In this document: positions 8,411 to 16,380 of the stretch, piece after piece
Numbering within the stretch: the first letter of the stretch is position 1
Layout: each line of letters opens with the position of its first letter
Source: Saccharibacillus deserti
GTDB lineage: Bacteria; Bacillota; Bacilli; Paenibacillales; Paenibacillaceae
Direction: 5' to 3'
DNA: 64,000 bases
NCBI RefSeq assembly: GCF_013618475.1
Contig: NZ_JABJVN010000002.1
Location: 806,001-870,000 of the forward strand
Translations under genes and position numbers: made by a program
The notes under the pieces: model-generated
The model's input: the letters and a program-made list of their open reading frames with translations, nothing else
What the model was told of the DNA's origin: nothing
Databases searched by the model: none

Positions 8411-8437
8411 TAATGAGCGGGGATGTTTTTCCGATAT
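8411..8437 (+). promoter_or_regulatory. Candidate SigD (flagellar sigma) promoter for ylqG-ylqH
   Basis: TAAT (8411-8414), a 15-base spacer and TCCGATAT (8430-8437) match the B. subtilis SigD pattern TAAA-N15-GCCGATAT at 10 of 12 positions, with the preferred spacing. It lies in the 115-base gap after rnhB and 64 bases before the FliK-like gene. A 12-base palindrome, TATACCGGTATA (8435-8446), overlaps the -10 box. Confidence 0.6.
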
Positions 8438-8500
8438 ACCGGTATAGGAAGGTTTGCCCGTGAACGGGCAGCTACGAACTGGGAAAGCGAGGTGAGCGAG

Positions 8501-10615
8501 ATGAATATCGGATCGTTATTCAAAAGTATGATCGGGGATGCCAAGCCCGGCGAAGTCAAACAGTTGGATCTGCGCGAAGGACAGGTCGTGCGCGGCGTTG
8601 TTCAATCGGTATCGGAAGATGGCAAAGAAGCGGTGATTCAGATTCAGGGCGTCAAAGTGAATGCGAAGCTGGAAACGCCGCTGCGGGCGGGCCAGACCGC
8701 GTTTATGCAGGTTCAGCCCGCCGCCGAAGACGGTTCGGTCGTCATGAAGCCGGTAGCGGCTCCTCCCGGTGCCGCCGGCGGCGCCCAGTCGATGGAGGAC
8801 ACACTGAAGCAGCTGGCGCTGCCGGACAATAAACAGAACCGCGAACTCGTTCGGATGATGCAGCAGGCCGAGATCCCGCTCACCCGCGAACAAGCCGCAG
8901 ATGTACGCAATCTGCTTGCGCAAAAACCGGCTGCGGTCGATGCGCAGCAGTGGGTCCGTTCGATCGGGATTTTGCAGCAGCGCGGACTTCCGGTCACGCC
9001 GCAGAGTATCGCCGGTATGCAGCAGGCCGTGTTTGGGCCTCCCGCTTCCGCGGTACTCCAGAATCTGGGTCAGCAGGTTGCGGCCGTACTGGCACAGCTG
9101 GGAGACTCGGCGGGTGAAGAGCCTGCGCTGCCAGGCCGTACCGCCGCCGGCGGGCAGTCGGGCACAGCAGGCCTGACGGGGCCTGCAGGGAGCGCGCCGG
9201 GCGCCGCTGCGGCCGGCGGCCAAACCGCGGCGGCACCGACGCCGGGTGCAGCTGCCGCAGCCGCGGGCAGCGGAAGCCCCGCCGCGCCGCCGGCAGCTGC
9301 CGGCGCGGGCATGACTGCCGCTGCCGGACAGCTCGGCAGCGAGGAGAGCGGGCCGGCAGCGCAGGCCCGCGCGGCCGCCCGGGCATCTGCCGGTGCAGGA
9401 ACCGGCACCGGCGAAGCGGGCGGACCGAAAGCCGCTGCAGGGGCGGCAGGTTCGCCCGCAGCCGCGGCCCAAGCGCCGGCAGCGGCGGCTCCGCAGGCCG
9501 CTCCGGCGTCCGCCGCGGACAGCCGCGCGGCGCAGGGAACCGCCGCAGCGAACGGAACGGCGTCCGCTTCGCCGGATGCCGTCCTGCTGCGCAAAGTGCA
9601 GGCGCTGCTCGGCGAACTGCGTTCCGCCGCCGCCGGAAGCACGGCAGCGGCGGGACAGCCGCCTGCCGCTGCCGCCCAAGCGGCTCCGCAGCAGGCACCG
9701 CCAGATGGAGCGGAGAACGCTCCCTGGGTCGGCCGTCTGCTCAAGATGCTCGGCGCGGAGCACGAGCAGCAGGCCGCGCGTTCGACGCTGATGAACGCGG
9801 CACCGCCCGCTGCGGCGCAGCCTGCGGCCGCCCAATCGGCACCGGCCGCTGCATCGCCGCAGCCGGAACCCCGGGCGGGTACGCAGCCGCCTGTCCCGGC
9901 AGCGCTTGTGCCGACGGCGAATACCGACACGCCGCCCGGCATTTCCGCGGCCGTTCGGGCCGCCGCAGATCAGGTGCTGCGCGGTGTGCAGGGCGAGAAT
10001 ACGCGCCTTGGCAGCGAACTTCCTTCCGCCGGAACCGTCCAACCGGCGGGTGCCGCGCCGGCCGCTGCCGAAGTGCGCGAGACGCTTAAGTCGCTGCTGC
10101 TCCAGCTCTCCGCTTCGGATACGCTCCCGGCCGCAGTGAAAGACGCGGCGCAGCAGGCCGTTCAGCAGTTGACCGGACAGCAGCTGCTGCTGAATACGGA
10201 CCGTACGGCTCCGTTTGCCCAGGTGACGATGTTTCTTCCGTTTGTGGGCCCCGACGGCAATCAGACCGCTTCGGTCCAAATCGAATCAAGACGGGGGGCC
10301 AAAGGCGAACTCGATGCTTCGAACTGCCGCCTGTGGTTCGACCTGGATATGAAAGCACTGGGACATACGGTGGTGGACGTTCAGGTAGTCGACCGTAAAG
10401 TCAGTCTTAATTTCCGCAACGACGAAGAATGGGTGCGTCCCCTGCTTGAAGCCGGACAGCCGCAGATTGCTTCTGCGCTCGAATCGGCCGGGTACCAGCT
10501 GATGGCGCTGCGGACGGATACCCTGCCCCAGCGTGCGGAAAGCGCCGCGGGAGCAAGCGAAACTCCGCTTTCTTTTGTTCCGTCGTCCTATCGGGGAGTG
10601 GATGTGAAAATATGA
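8501..10615 (+). CDS. ylqG: FliK-like protein YlqG with long Ala/Pro-rich linker
   Basis: A 704-residue protein in the place of B. subtilis ylqG. The N-terminal 190 residues are ordered (MNIGSLFKSMIGDAKPGEVK; EGQVVRGVVQSVSEDGKEAV resembles a small beta domain). Residues of about 204-500 are almost pure Ala/Pro/Gly/Gln with short charged islands. The C-terminus, about 560-690, resembles the FliK hook-length domain: CRLWFDLDMKALGHTVVDV, DRKVSLNF, then WVRPLLEAG and ALESAGYQLMALRT. The ATG at 8501 has GAGGTG upstream; an in-frame start at 8423 would lie at the SigD promoter. The next gene overlaps by ATGA and encodes an FlhB-like fragment. The role is unproven; a secretion-specificity or ruler-like function is an inference. 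Confidence 0.85.
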   Translation: MNIGSLFKSMIGDAKPGEVKQLDLREGQVVRGVVQSVSEDGKEAVIQIQGVKVNAKLETPLRAGQTAFMQVQPAAEDGSVVMKPVAAPPGAAGGAQSMEDTLKQLALPDNKQNRELVRMMQQAEIPLTREQAADVRNLLAQKPAAVDAQQWVRSIGILQQRGLPVTPQSIAGMQQAVFGPPASAVLQNLGQQVAAVLAQLGDSAGEEPALPGRTAAGGQSGTAGLTGPAGSAPGAAAAGGQTAAAPTPGAAAAAAGSGSPAAPPAAAGAGMTAAAGQLGSEESGPAAQARAAARASAGAGTGTGEAGGPKAAAGAAGSPAAAAQAPAAAAPQAAPASAADSRAAQGTAAANGTASASPDAVLLRKVQALLGELRSAAAGSTAAAGQPPAAAAQAAPQQAPPDGAENAPWVGRLLKMLGAEHEQQAARSTLMNAAPPAAAQPAAAQSAPAAASPQPEPRAGTQPPVPAALVPTANTDTPPGISAAVRAAADQVLRGVQGENTRLGSELPSAGTVQPAGAAPAAAEVRETLKSLLLQLSASDTLPAAVKDAAQQAVQQLTGQQLLLNTDRTAPFAQVTMFLPFVGPDGNQTASVQIESRRGAKGELDASNCRLWFDLDMKALGHTVVDVQVVDRKVSLNFRNDEEWVRPLLEAGQPQIASALESAGYQLMALRTDTLPQRAESAAGASETPLSFVPSSYRGVDVKI

Positions 10616-10911
10616 AAGAAGCCAAACCTGAAGAAACGGCGCGAAAACGCGCGGTTGCCCTCAAGTATTCTCCGGAGCAGATGGCCGCTCCAAGCGTCGT
10701 AGCCAAAGGCAGCGGTACGGTAGCGGAAGCGATTCTCGCCCGCGCCCAGGAAGCCGGTGTGCCGATCCAGGAAGATGCCGCCCTGGTTGAAGTGCTGTCG
10801 AAGCTTGATCTGGATCAGCAGATTCCGGCCGAACTGTACGGACTTGTCGCCGAGCTGCTCTCGTTCGTTTATCGCAGCGACCGCGAAGCGGCAAGGAGAA
10901 TCGGGCGATGA
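10612..10911 (+). CDS. ylqH: FlhB C-terminal-domain-like protein YlqH
   Basis: A 99-residue soluble protein matching only the cytoplasmic end of FlhB. Its AVALKYSPEQMAAPSVVAKG (about 14-33) aligns with FlhB in this same window (AVALKYDGTQMQAPEVVAKG), followed by similar helices to VAELLSFVYR. FlhB cleaves itself at N/PTH just before that block. YlqH has no membrane part and no NPTH (TARKR instead), so it resembles FlhB after cleavage. It overlaps ylqG by ATGA, implying coupling, and yraN in the same way. Biochemical role is unknown; it could bind export substrates or FliK-like proteins. Confidence 0.9.
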   Translation: MKEAKPEETARKRAVALKYSPEQMAAPSVVAKGSGTVAEAILARAQEAGVPIQEDAALVEVLSKLDLDQQIPAELYGLVAELLSFVYRSDREAARRIGR

Positions 10912-11366
10912 AGGAGTTCTCCGCTCGGCCGGGACCTTCCAAGCCAACCGCTTTGCAACAATCGTCCTTTGCTGGATCGGGTACATCCGGATTTGCCGAA
11001 TCGTCGCCTCCTACCCGCAAAGACAAAGGAAAAGCCGCCGAAGACGCGGCGGCTTTGTATATCCAGCAGCAGGGCTGGCAGCTGGTGGAGCGCAACTGGA
11101 ACTGCCGGTCCGGTGAACTGGACATGATTGCGGCCCGGGGAGAAACGGTACTGTTCGTCGAAGTTCGCAGCCGGAGCGGCAGCGGCTTCGGTCTGCCTGC
11201 CGAATCGGTGGATGCCCGCAAAATCCACAAAGTCAGACGAACAGCCGAAATTTATCTCCAGCGTGCCGGATGGTCCGATCGTCCGATCCGTTTCGACGTG
11301 ATTGCGGTTATGTTGGGAAGAAATCTCGAGATTCGTTCTCTGGAGCATATCGAAGAAGCTTTTTGA
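10908..11366 (+). CDS. yraN: YraN family (UPF0102) nuclease-fold protein
   Basis: A 152-residue protein of the UPF0102 family, which has a PD-(D/E)XK nuclease fold and no settled function. The fold motifs are visible: GKAAEDAAALYIQQQGW (about 42-58), WNCRSGELDMIAARGE, LFVEVRSRSG and RFDVIAVM. The first 38 residues (Pro/Ser-rich) are longer than in most members. It overlaps ylqH by ATGA. In many genomes yraN lies beside rnhB and comM, as here. Confidence 0.92.
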   Translation: MKEFSARPGPSKPTALQQSSFAGSGTSGFAESSPPTRKDKGKAAEDAAALYIQQQGWQLVERNWNCRSGELDMIAARGETVLFVEVRSRSGSGFGLPAESVDARKIHKVRRTAEIYLQRAGWSDRPIRFDVIAVMLGRNLEIRSLEHIEEAF

Positions 11367-11496
11367 ACGGTCCCTATGGAGATAGGGCCGGAATTAAAGA
11401 TCGACAGCGATGCGGATTTCCCGTCATGGCCGGACCGGAGACTTTCCTGTCCCGTCCGTGGCGGAACTCCGCTTTTTGGCGTTTGCGTCAAAAAAA

Positions 11497-13077
11497 TTAT
11501 TCCGGCATTTTGCGATCCAGCTGCCGGTATTGAAGCGCTTCGGCGATATGTTCGCTTCGGATTTCATCGGAGTCCGCCAGATCCGCAATGGTAAGCGCCA
11601 GTTTAAGGATACGATCGCGCGAACGCATGCTGAGTCCCATTGCGCCTATCGCGGTATCCAGCAGCAGCCGGGCTTCTTTTCCGGGAGCCGCATATCGGCG
11701 CAGCGCCGCACCGCCGAGGTCGCTGTTCACCTGTATGCCCAGCGATCGGTAGCGTTCCCGCTGCCGCCGGGCAGCCGCTTCCACTTGAATACGCAGCGCG
11801 GCGGACGACATGCCCGACGCGGACAGTTCATTCGTGGAAGGCCGGGGAACTTCGACCTGCATATCGATCCGGTCGAGAAGCGGACCGGAAATCCGGGCGC
11901 GATAACGGGCGATCGCCGCCGGCGAGCAGACGCAGGAAGAAGTTCCGTCCGGTCCCGGCGCTCCGCCGCAGGGGCAGGGATTCATGGAGCATGCCAGCAT
12001 AAAGTGGGCGGGGAACGTGAAAGCGGCGCGGGCGCGGCTGATTGTCACATTGCGGTCTTCCAGCGGTTGACGCAGTACCTCGAGCGTTCCGCGCGAAAAT
12101 TCGGGCAGCTCATCCAGAAACAGCACGCCGCGATGGGCCAGACTGACTTCTCCCGGACGCGGAATCGTTCCTCCTCCGGCAAGACCCGACGGCGAAATGG
12201 TGTGGTGCGGCGAACGGAACGGCCGAAGGCGAACCAAGCCCTGGCGTGCGCGTGCGCTCTGCAGCCGGCCGGCCGCGCTGAGAATTTTGGTCGCTTCCAA
12301 CGCTTCACTGTCGGTCAGCTCCGTCATGATGCCGGGCAGCCGTTTGATCAGCATTGTTTTTCCGGTTCCGGGCGGTCCCGACAGCAGAATGTTGTGCATC
12401 CCGGCTGCTGCAATCGTCAGTGCGCGTTTGGCCTGCTCCTGACCCAGCACATCCACGTAATCTTCGTTCGCGGCAGCCGTTTCCGGCGTATCGGCGGGGC
12501 GGCCGGGTTGATGCAGCAGGCCTGCCGCATCAAAGGTATAGCGTTTTTCTTTGCCCGAAGCCAGTTCCGCACGTTCCTGCTCGGGCACAAGCAGGCTCAG
12601 ATGCGGCAGTGCGTGAACGGCAAGGCCGCCGGTGAGCGACGCTTCGTCCGCGTTCCCGGGCGGGACGAGCATGGCGTCGAATCCTTGGCGCCGTGCGCAG
12701 TCGGCCATGGCCAGAACGCCAGGGACGGGGCGGAGAGTACCGTCAAGCGACAGTTCGCCGACCGCGACGAAGCGCCGGCCATCCGGCAGACCCAGCTGTT
12801 CGTCGCTGAGCAGAATGCCCAGCGCGATCGCCAGATCAAGCGAAGAACCTTCTTTTCGCAAATCGGCCGGTGCCAGATTGATCGTGATCCGGCGGTTCGG
12901 GAAGCGGAATCCGCAGTTCTTGAGCGCCGCTTTGACACGGTCCGTCGATTCCCGGATCGCCGAGTCGGGCAGACCGATAATCGTTGTCTGGGGCAGTCCG
13001 TTCGCGATATCCACTTCCACTTCGACAATAAAGCCGTCTACGCCGTACAGGCAGGCGCTGTAACTTTTTCCATACAT
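11497..13077 (-). CDS. comM: YifB/ComM family Mg-chelatase-like AAA+ ATPase
   Basis: The only minus-strand gene in the window, 526 residues. In other bacteria ComM is a DNA helicase that promotes branch migration during natural transformation. Domains in order: an N-terminal Lon-protease-like fold (GLPDSAIRESTDRVKAAL; FPNRRITINLAPAD), AAA+ ATPase with Walker A GPPGTGKT at about 234-241 and LFLDELPEF as Walker B, a four-Cys segment (CSMNPCPCGG...CVCSP) and a C-terminal chelatase lid. The start is the ATG at 13077 with GAGGTG nine bases upstream; the in-frame GTG at 13089 lies inside that ribosome site. It is divergent from ohrR. dprA, another competence gene, is 3.3 kb away. Confidence 0.95.
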   Translation of the reverse strand: MYGKSYSACLYGVDGFIVEVEVDIANGLPQTTIIGLPDSAIRESTDRVKAALKNCGFRFPNRRITINLAPADLRKEGSSLDLAIALGILLSDEQLGLPDGRRFVAVGELSLDGTLRPVPGVLAMADCARRQGFDAMLVPPGNADEASLTGGLAVHALPHLSLLVPEQERAELASGKEKRYTFDAAGLLHQPGRPADTPETAAANEDYVDVLGQEQAKRALTIAAAGMHNILLSGPPGTGKTMLIKRLPGIMTELTDSEALEATKILSAAGRLQSARARQGLVRLRPFRSPHHTISPSGLAGGGTIPRPGEVSLAHRGVLFLDELPEFSRGTLEVLRQPLEDRNVTISRARAAFTFPAHFMLACSMNPCPCGGAPGPDGTSSCVCSPAAIARYRARISGPLLDRIDMQVEVPRPSTNELSASGMSSAALRIQVEAAARRQRERYRSLGIQVNSDLGGAALRRYAAPGKEARLLLDTAIGAMGLSMRSRDRILKLALTIADLADSDEIRSEHIAEALQYRQLDRKMPE

Positions 13078-13230
13078 AACAAAAAACACCTCGTTTCACA
13101 GGATGGCAGGGTTGTCCCGCAGGCCTCGAAAAGGGTGCTTCCTCTTTTTCGAAATCGTTCTTTCTTTATTGTAAGCCAGCAGCCGAGTAAGTCAATAAGC
13201 GGGTTTTTTACATAATTCGCGTCAAACGTA

Positions 13231-13259
13231 TTTACAACAATCAAATTTAATGCGATTAT
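13231..13259 (+). promoter_or_regulatory. Promoter for ohrR
   Basis: TTTACA (13231-13236), a 17-base spacer and GATTAT (13254-13259), with TGC before the -10 box (extended -10). The region is AT-rich, unlike its surroundings. OhrR operators are AT-rich inverted repeats around TACAATT; TACAA at 13234-13238 and TTGTA at 13263-13267 are the nearest partial matches. Confidence 0.5.
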
Positions 13260-13310
13260 GTTTGTACATCAAATTCGGAAATGACCGAAGCAAGGAGAGG
13301 AGTGCGCAGA

Positions 13311-13778
13311 ATGAGCAAGGTTAACGAATATCCACAGCTTCAGCTGGACAATATGCTGTGCTTCTCGATTTATGCCAGCTCGCGCGAGATTACGAAGATG
13401 TATCAGCCCTACCTGGAATCGCTGGGCGTAACGTATTCGCAGTATCTCGTACTGATCGTATTGTGGGAGCAGGACGAACGAACGGTCAAAGAGTTGGGCG
13501 AGGAGCTGTTTTTGGACTCCGGTACATTGACTCCGCTGCTTAAGCGGTTGGAGAATGCCGGTTTTGTGTCACGCAAACGATCGACGGAAGACGAGCGCAA
13601 AGTATTCATTTCGCTGACGGAAAAAGGACGCGAGCTGCAAGGCAAAGCCGCTCCAATTCCGGAATGTCTTGCCAAAGATCTGAATATGGACGTGCCGGAA
13701 TTTGTGGAACTGCTCGGCAGATTCCAGAATCTGCTGGCACGCGCGCATCAGGCGAACGTATCTTCATCGGGAAAATAA
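13311..13778 (+). CDS. ohrR: OhrR/MarR-family organic peroxide sensor repressor
   Basis: A 155-residue MarR-family regulator close to B. subtilis OhrR. The sensing cysteine is Cys17 in [16 protein letters not shown]; the winged helix contains [19 protein letters not shown] and [17 protein letters not shown], both characteristic of OhrR. OhrR represses the peroxide reductase gene ohr until the Cys is oxidised. The ATG at 13311 has AAGGAGAGG 10 bases upstream; an ATG at 13281 has no ribosome site. No ohr gene lies beside it: neighbours are comM (divergent) and sucC. Autoregulation is plausible. The peroxidase target must be elsewhere. Confidence 0.9.
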   Translation: MSKVNEYPQLQLDNMLCFSIYASSREITKMYQPYLESLGVTYSQYLVLIVLWEQDERTVKELGEELFLDSGTLTPLLKRLENAGFVSRKRSTEDERKVFISLTEKGRELQGKAAPIPECLAKDLNMDVPEFVELLGRFQNLLARAHQANVSSSGK

Positions 13779-13811
13779 GACCGTTTTTTATAGCGGCTCT
13801 GATCGAATACA

Positions 13812-13842
13812 AAAACCGGAACCCCAAGGGTTCCGGTTTTTT
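13812..13842 (+). terminator. Rho-independent terminator after ohrR
   Basis: CCGGAACCC (13816-13824) pairs with GGGTTCCGG (13828-13836); four A before and six T after. Confidence 0.93.
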
Positions 13843-13956
13843 GAATGCCCGCGGTTGCGCGGATTAGGGCTTTTTGTCGGATCGGGCGGACTTCGGTTCG
13901 GACAGCGGATCGGGCATTAAAAAAAATGTCGAAAAAAGCGGAATAGTTCGAATTTT

Positions 13957-13971
13957 AAGAAAGCGTTTCAA
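13957..13971 (+). promoter_or_regulatory. Candidate CcpA cre site before sucCD
   Basis: AAGAAAGCGTTTCAA contains the near-palindrome GAAAGCGTTTC around a central CG, close to the cre consensus with about two mismatches. It lies just upstream of the sucC -10 box, where CcpA would block transcription. Carbon catabolite control of TCA-cycle genes is common in Bacillus. Confidence 0.45.
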
Positions 13972-13987
13972 TTTTGATTGTCACTCG

Positions 13988-13996
13988 TGCTATAAT
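13988..13996 (+). promoter_or_regulatory. Extended -10 promoter for sucCD
   Basis: TGCTATAAT: a perfect TATAAT at 13991-13996 preceded by TGC. The -35 region is weak, as often with extended -10 promoters. It lies 70 bases before sucC. Confidence 0.65.
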
Positions 13997-14065
13997 GATT
14001 GAGGTTGTACTTTTTCTGCCTGGCAACCCGCCTGGTGCGAGCCAATTTGATAGGAGGATTCACAC

Positions 14066-15226
14066 ATGAATATCCATGAATATCAAGGCAAAGAAGTTTT
14101 GCAGCAGTACGGAGTTTCCGTGCCGCGCGGTAAAGTGGCGTTCAGTGCGGCGGAAGCCGTTGACGCAGCCCGCGAGCTCGGAAGTCCAGTCGTCGTCGTT
14201 AAGGCGCAGATCCACGCGGGCGGACGAGGCAAGGCCGGAGGGGTCAAGATCGCCAAAAGTCTGGATGAAGTGCGGACCTACGCCGAAGAATTGATCGGCA
14301 AGGTGCTCGTGACCCATCAGACAGGTCCGGAAGGCAAAGAGATCAAGCGGCTTCTCATTGAAGAAGGCTGCGATATCAAGAAAGAGTATTACATTGGCGT
14401 CGTCGTGGACCGGGGAACCGGCAGCGTCGTGCTGATGGCTTCGGAAGAAGGCGGCACGGAGATCGAAGAAGTGGCGGCCAAGTCGCCCGAGAAGATCTTC
14501 CGCGAAGTGGTCGACCCGGCTGTCGGGTTGCAGACGTTCCAGGCCCGTCGTCTGGCGTATGCGATCAATATTCCGAAAGAGCTCGTCAACAAAGCGGCGA
14601 AGTTCATGCTGGCGCTGTACGAAGCGTTCATCGACAAAGACTGCTCGATCGCCGAGATCAATCCTTTGGTCGTGACCGGCGGCGGAGACGTGATGGCGCT
14701 CGATGCCAAGCTCAATTTCGATTCCAACGCCCTGTTCCGCCACAAAGATATTTTGGCGCTGCGCGATCTGGATGAAGAAGACGAGAAAGAAATCGCGGCG
14801 TCCAAGTTCGACCTGAGCTATATTGCGCTGGACGGCAATATCGGCTGTATGGTTAACGGTGCGGGCTTGGCTATGGCCACCATGGATATTATCAAATACT
14901 ACGGCGGCGAACCCGCCAACTTCCTGGACGTAGGGGGCGGTGCAACGAAGGAAAAGGTAACGGAAGCCTTCAAGATCATTTTGTCCGATCCCGAGGTCAA
15001 AGGCATCTTCATCAATATTTTCGGAGGCATTATGCGCTGCGACGTAATTGCGGACGGTGTAGTCGAAGCCGCGAAGCAGATCAAGCTGGACAAGCCGCTT
15101 GTCGTGCGTCTGGAAGGCACGAACGTTGAGCTGGGCAAGAAAATCCTGAACGAATCGGGACTGAATATCGTTTCGGCGGACTCGATGGCCGATGGCGCAC
15201 AGCGAATCGTTGAGCTGGTCCGTTAA
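14066..15226 (+). CDS. sucC: Succinyl-CoA synthetase (ADP-forming) beta subunit
   Basis: The beta subunit carries the ATP-grasp nucleotide site and, with SucD, interconverts succinyl-CoA and succinate with substrate-level phosphorylation in the TCA cycle. The 386-residue protein shows [17 protein letters not shown] at the N-terminus, [37 protein letters not shown] and [14 protein letters not shown] near the C-terminus, all family hallmarks. The ATG at 14066 follows TAGGAGG. It is the first gene of sucCD, with its own promoter and possible cre. Confidence 0.97.
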   Translation: MNIHEYQGKEVLQQYGVSVPRGKVAFSAAEAVDAARELGSPVVVVKAQIHAGGRGKAGGVKIAKSLDEVRTYAEELIGKVLVTHQTGPEGKEIKRLLIEEGCDIKKEYYIGVVVDRGTGSVVLMASEEGGTEIEEVAAKSPEKIFREVVDPAVGLQTFQARRLAYAINIPKELVNKAAKFMLALYEAFIDKDCSIAEINPLVVTGGGDVMALDAKLNFDSNALFRHKDILALRDLDEEDEKEIAASKFDLSYIALDGNIGCMVNGAGLAMATMDIIKYYGGEPANFLDVGGGATKEKVTEAFKIILSDPEVKGIFINIFGGIMRCDVIADGVVEAAKQIKLDKPLVVRLEGTNVELGKKILNESGLNIVSADSMADGAQRIVELVR

Positions 15227-15313
15227 TACGGATCAAGCGCTTGACGCGCAGGACTTTAATTCCTTGGGCTTCAGCTTCGCAAACCGAATTTATACGGAGG
15301 ATGTGGATCGGAC

Positions 15314-16243
15314 ATGAGTATTCTGGTGGATAAAAATACGAAGGTCATTACACAGGGCATTACGGGCGAGACAGGGCTTTTCCATACCAAAGGCGCCCTC
15401 GAATACGGCACTCAAATGGTCGGCGGCGTAACGCCGGGCAAAGGCGGCACCGATATCGAGATCACCTTGGAAAACGGCAGCAGCGTTAAACTGCCGGTCT
15501 TCAACACGGTCAACGACGCGGTAAAAGCCACGGGTGCCACGGCGAGCGTCATTTACGTTCCGCCGGCATTCGCTGCGGACTCCATTCTGGAAGCGGTAGA
15601 CGCCGAGCTTGAATTGGTCATTTGTATCACGGAAGGCATTCCGGTGCTGGATATGGTCAAGGTCAAGCGTTACATGGAAGGCAAAAAAACGATCCTGATC
15701 GGGCCGAACTGCCCGGGCGTCATTACGCCGGAAGCCTGCAAGATCGGCATTATGCCGGGCTATATCCACAAAGCCGGCAAAGTGGGCGTCGTTTCCCGCA
15801 GCGGAACGCTGACGTATGAAGCCGTGCACCAGCTGACCACGCGCGGTATCGGCCAGTCGACTGCGGTCGGTATCGGCGGAGACCCGGTCAAAGGTTCGGA
15901 GTTCATCGACATTCTGAAGATGTTCAACGAAGACGAAGGCACGCAGGCCGTTGTCATGATCGGCGAAATCGGCGGTACGGCGGAAGAAGAAGCGGCCGAA
16001 TGGGTGAAAGCCAATATGACCAAACCGGTCGTGGGCTTCATCGGCGGTGCTACGGCGCCTGAAGGCAAGCGTATGGGCCATGCCGGCGCGATTATCTCGG
16101 GCGGCAAAGGCACGGCAGCCGAAAAAATCGCCAAGTTGGAAGAATGCGGAATTCGCGTTGCTCCGACTCCGGCCGAAATGGGCGCGACTCTTGTAGCCGT
16201 ACTCGAAGAACGCGGTGTACTGGAAACGTTCACGGCAGGTTGA
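15314..16243 (+). CDS. sucD: Succinyl-CoA synthetase alpha subunit
   Basis: The alpha subunit binds CoA and carries the histidine phosphorylated in the reaction. The 309-residue protein has the Rossmann start [41 protein letters not shown] and the active-site His at about residue 256 in [17 protein letters not shown]. The ATG at 15314 follows ACGGAGGATG. The sucC-sucD gap is 87 bases with no terminator, so they form one operon, closed by the hairpin at 16304. Confidence 0.97.
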   Translation: MSILVDKNTKVITQGITGETGLFHTKGALEYGTQMVGGVTPGKGGTDIEITLENGSSVKLPVFNTVNDAVKATGATASVIYVPPAFAADSILEAVDAELELVICITEGIPVLDMVKVKRYMEGKKTILIGPNCPGVITPEACKIGIMPGYIHKAGKVGVVSRSGTLTYEAVHQLTTRGIGQSTAVGIGGDPVKGSEFIDILKMFNEDEGTQAVVMIGEIGGTAEEEAAEWVKANMTKPVVGFIGGATAPEGKRMGHAGAIISGGKGTAAEKIAKLEECGIRVAPTPAEMGATLVAVLEERGVLETFTAG

Positions 16244-16303
16244 TCGGCGGTTCAATTAAGCGCTAAGAAACATGAAACTTAAATAGTAAGCCGAACAAGG
16301 CAG

Positions 16304-16343
16304 GCAGCCTTTCTTTCCCTATGGGAAGAAAGGCTGCTTTTTT
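16304..16343 (+). terminator. Rho-independent terminator after sucD
   Basis: GCAGCCTTTCTTTCCC (16304-16319) pairs with GGGAAGAAAGGCTGC (16323-16337), followed by six T. Confidence 0.95.
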
Positions 16344-16380
16344 GCTTTTTTCCAACAAAACTCAAGGAGGATGAATATCC

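Noticed and set aside
11473-11495. Stem TTTTTGGCG/CGTCAAAAA as a terminator between yraN and comM
   Set aside because: The T-run comes first and the A-run last on both strands, the reverse of a Rho-independent terminator.
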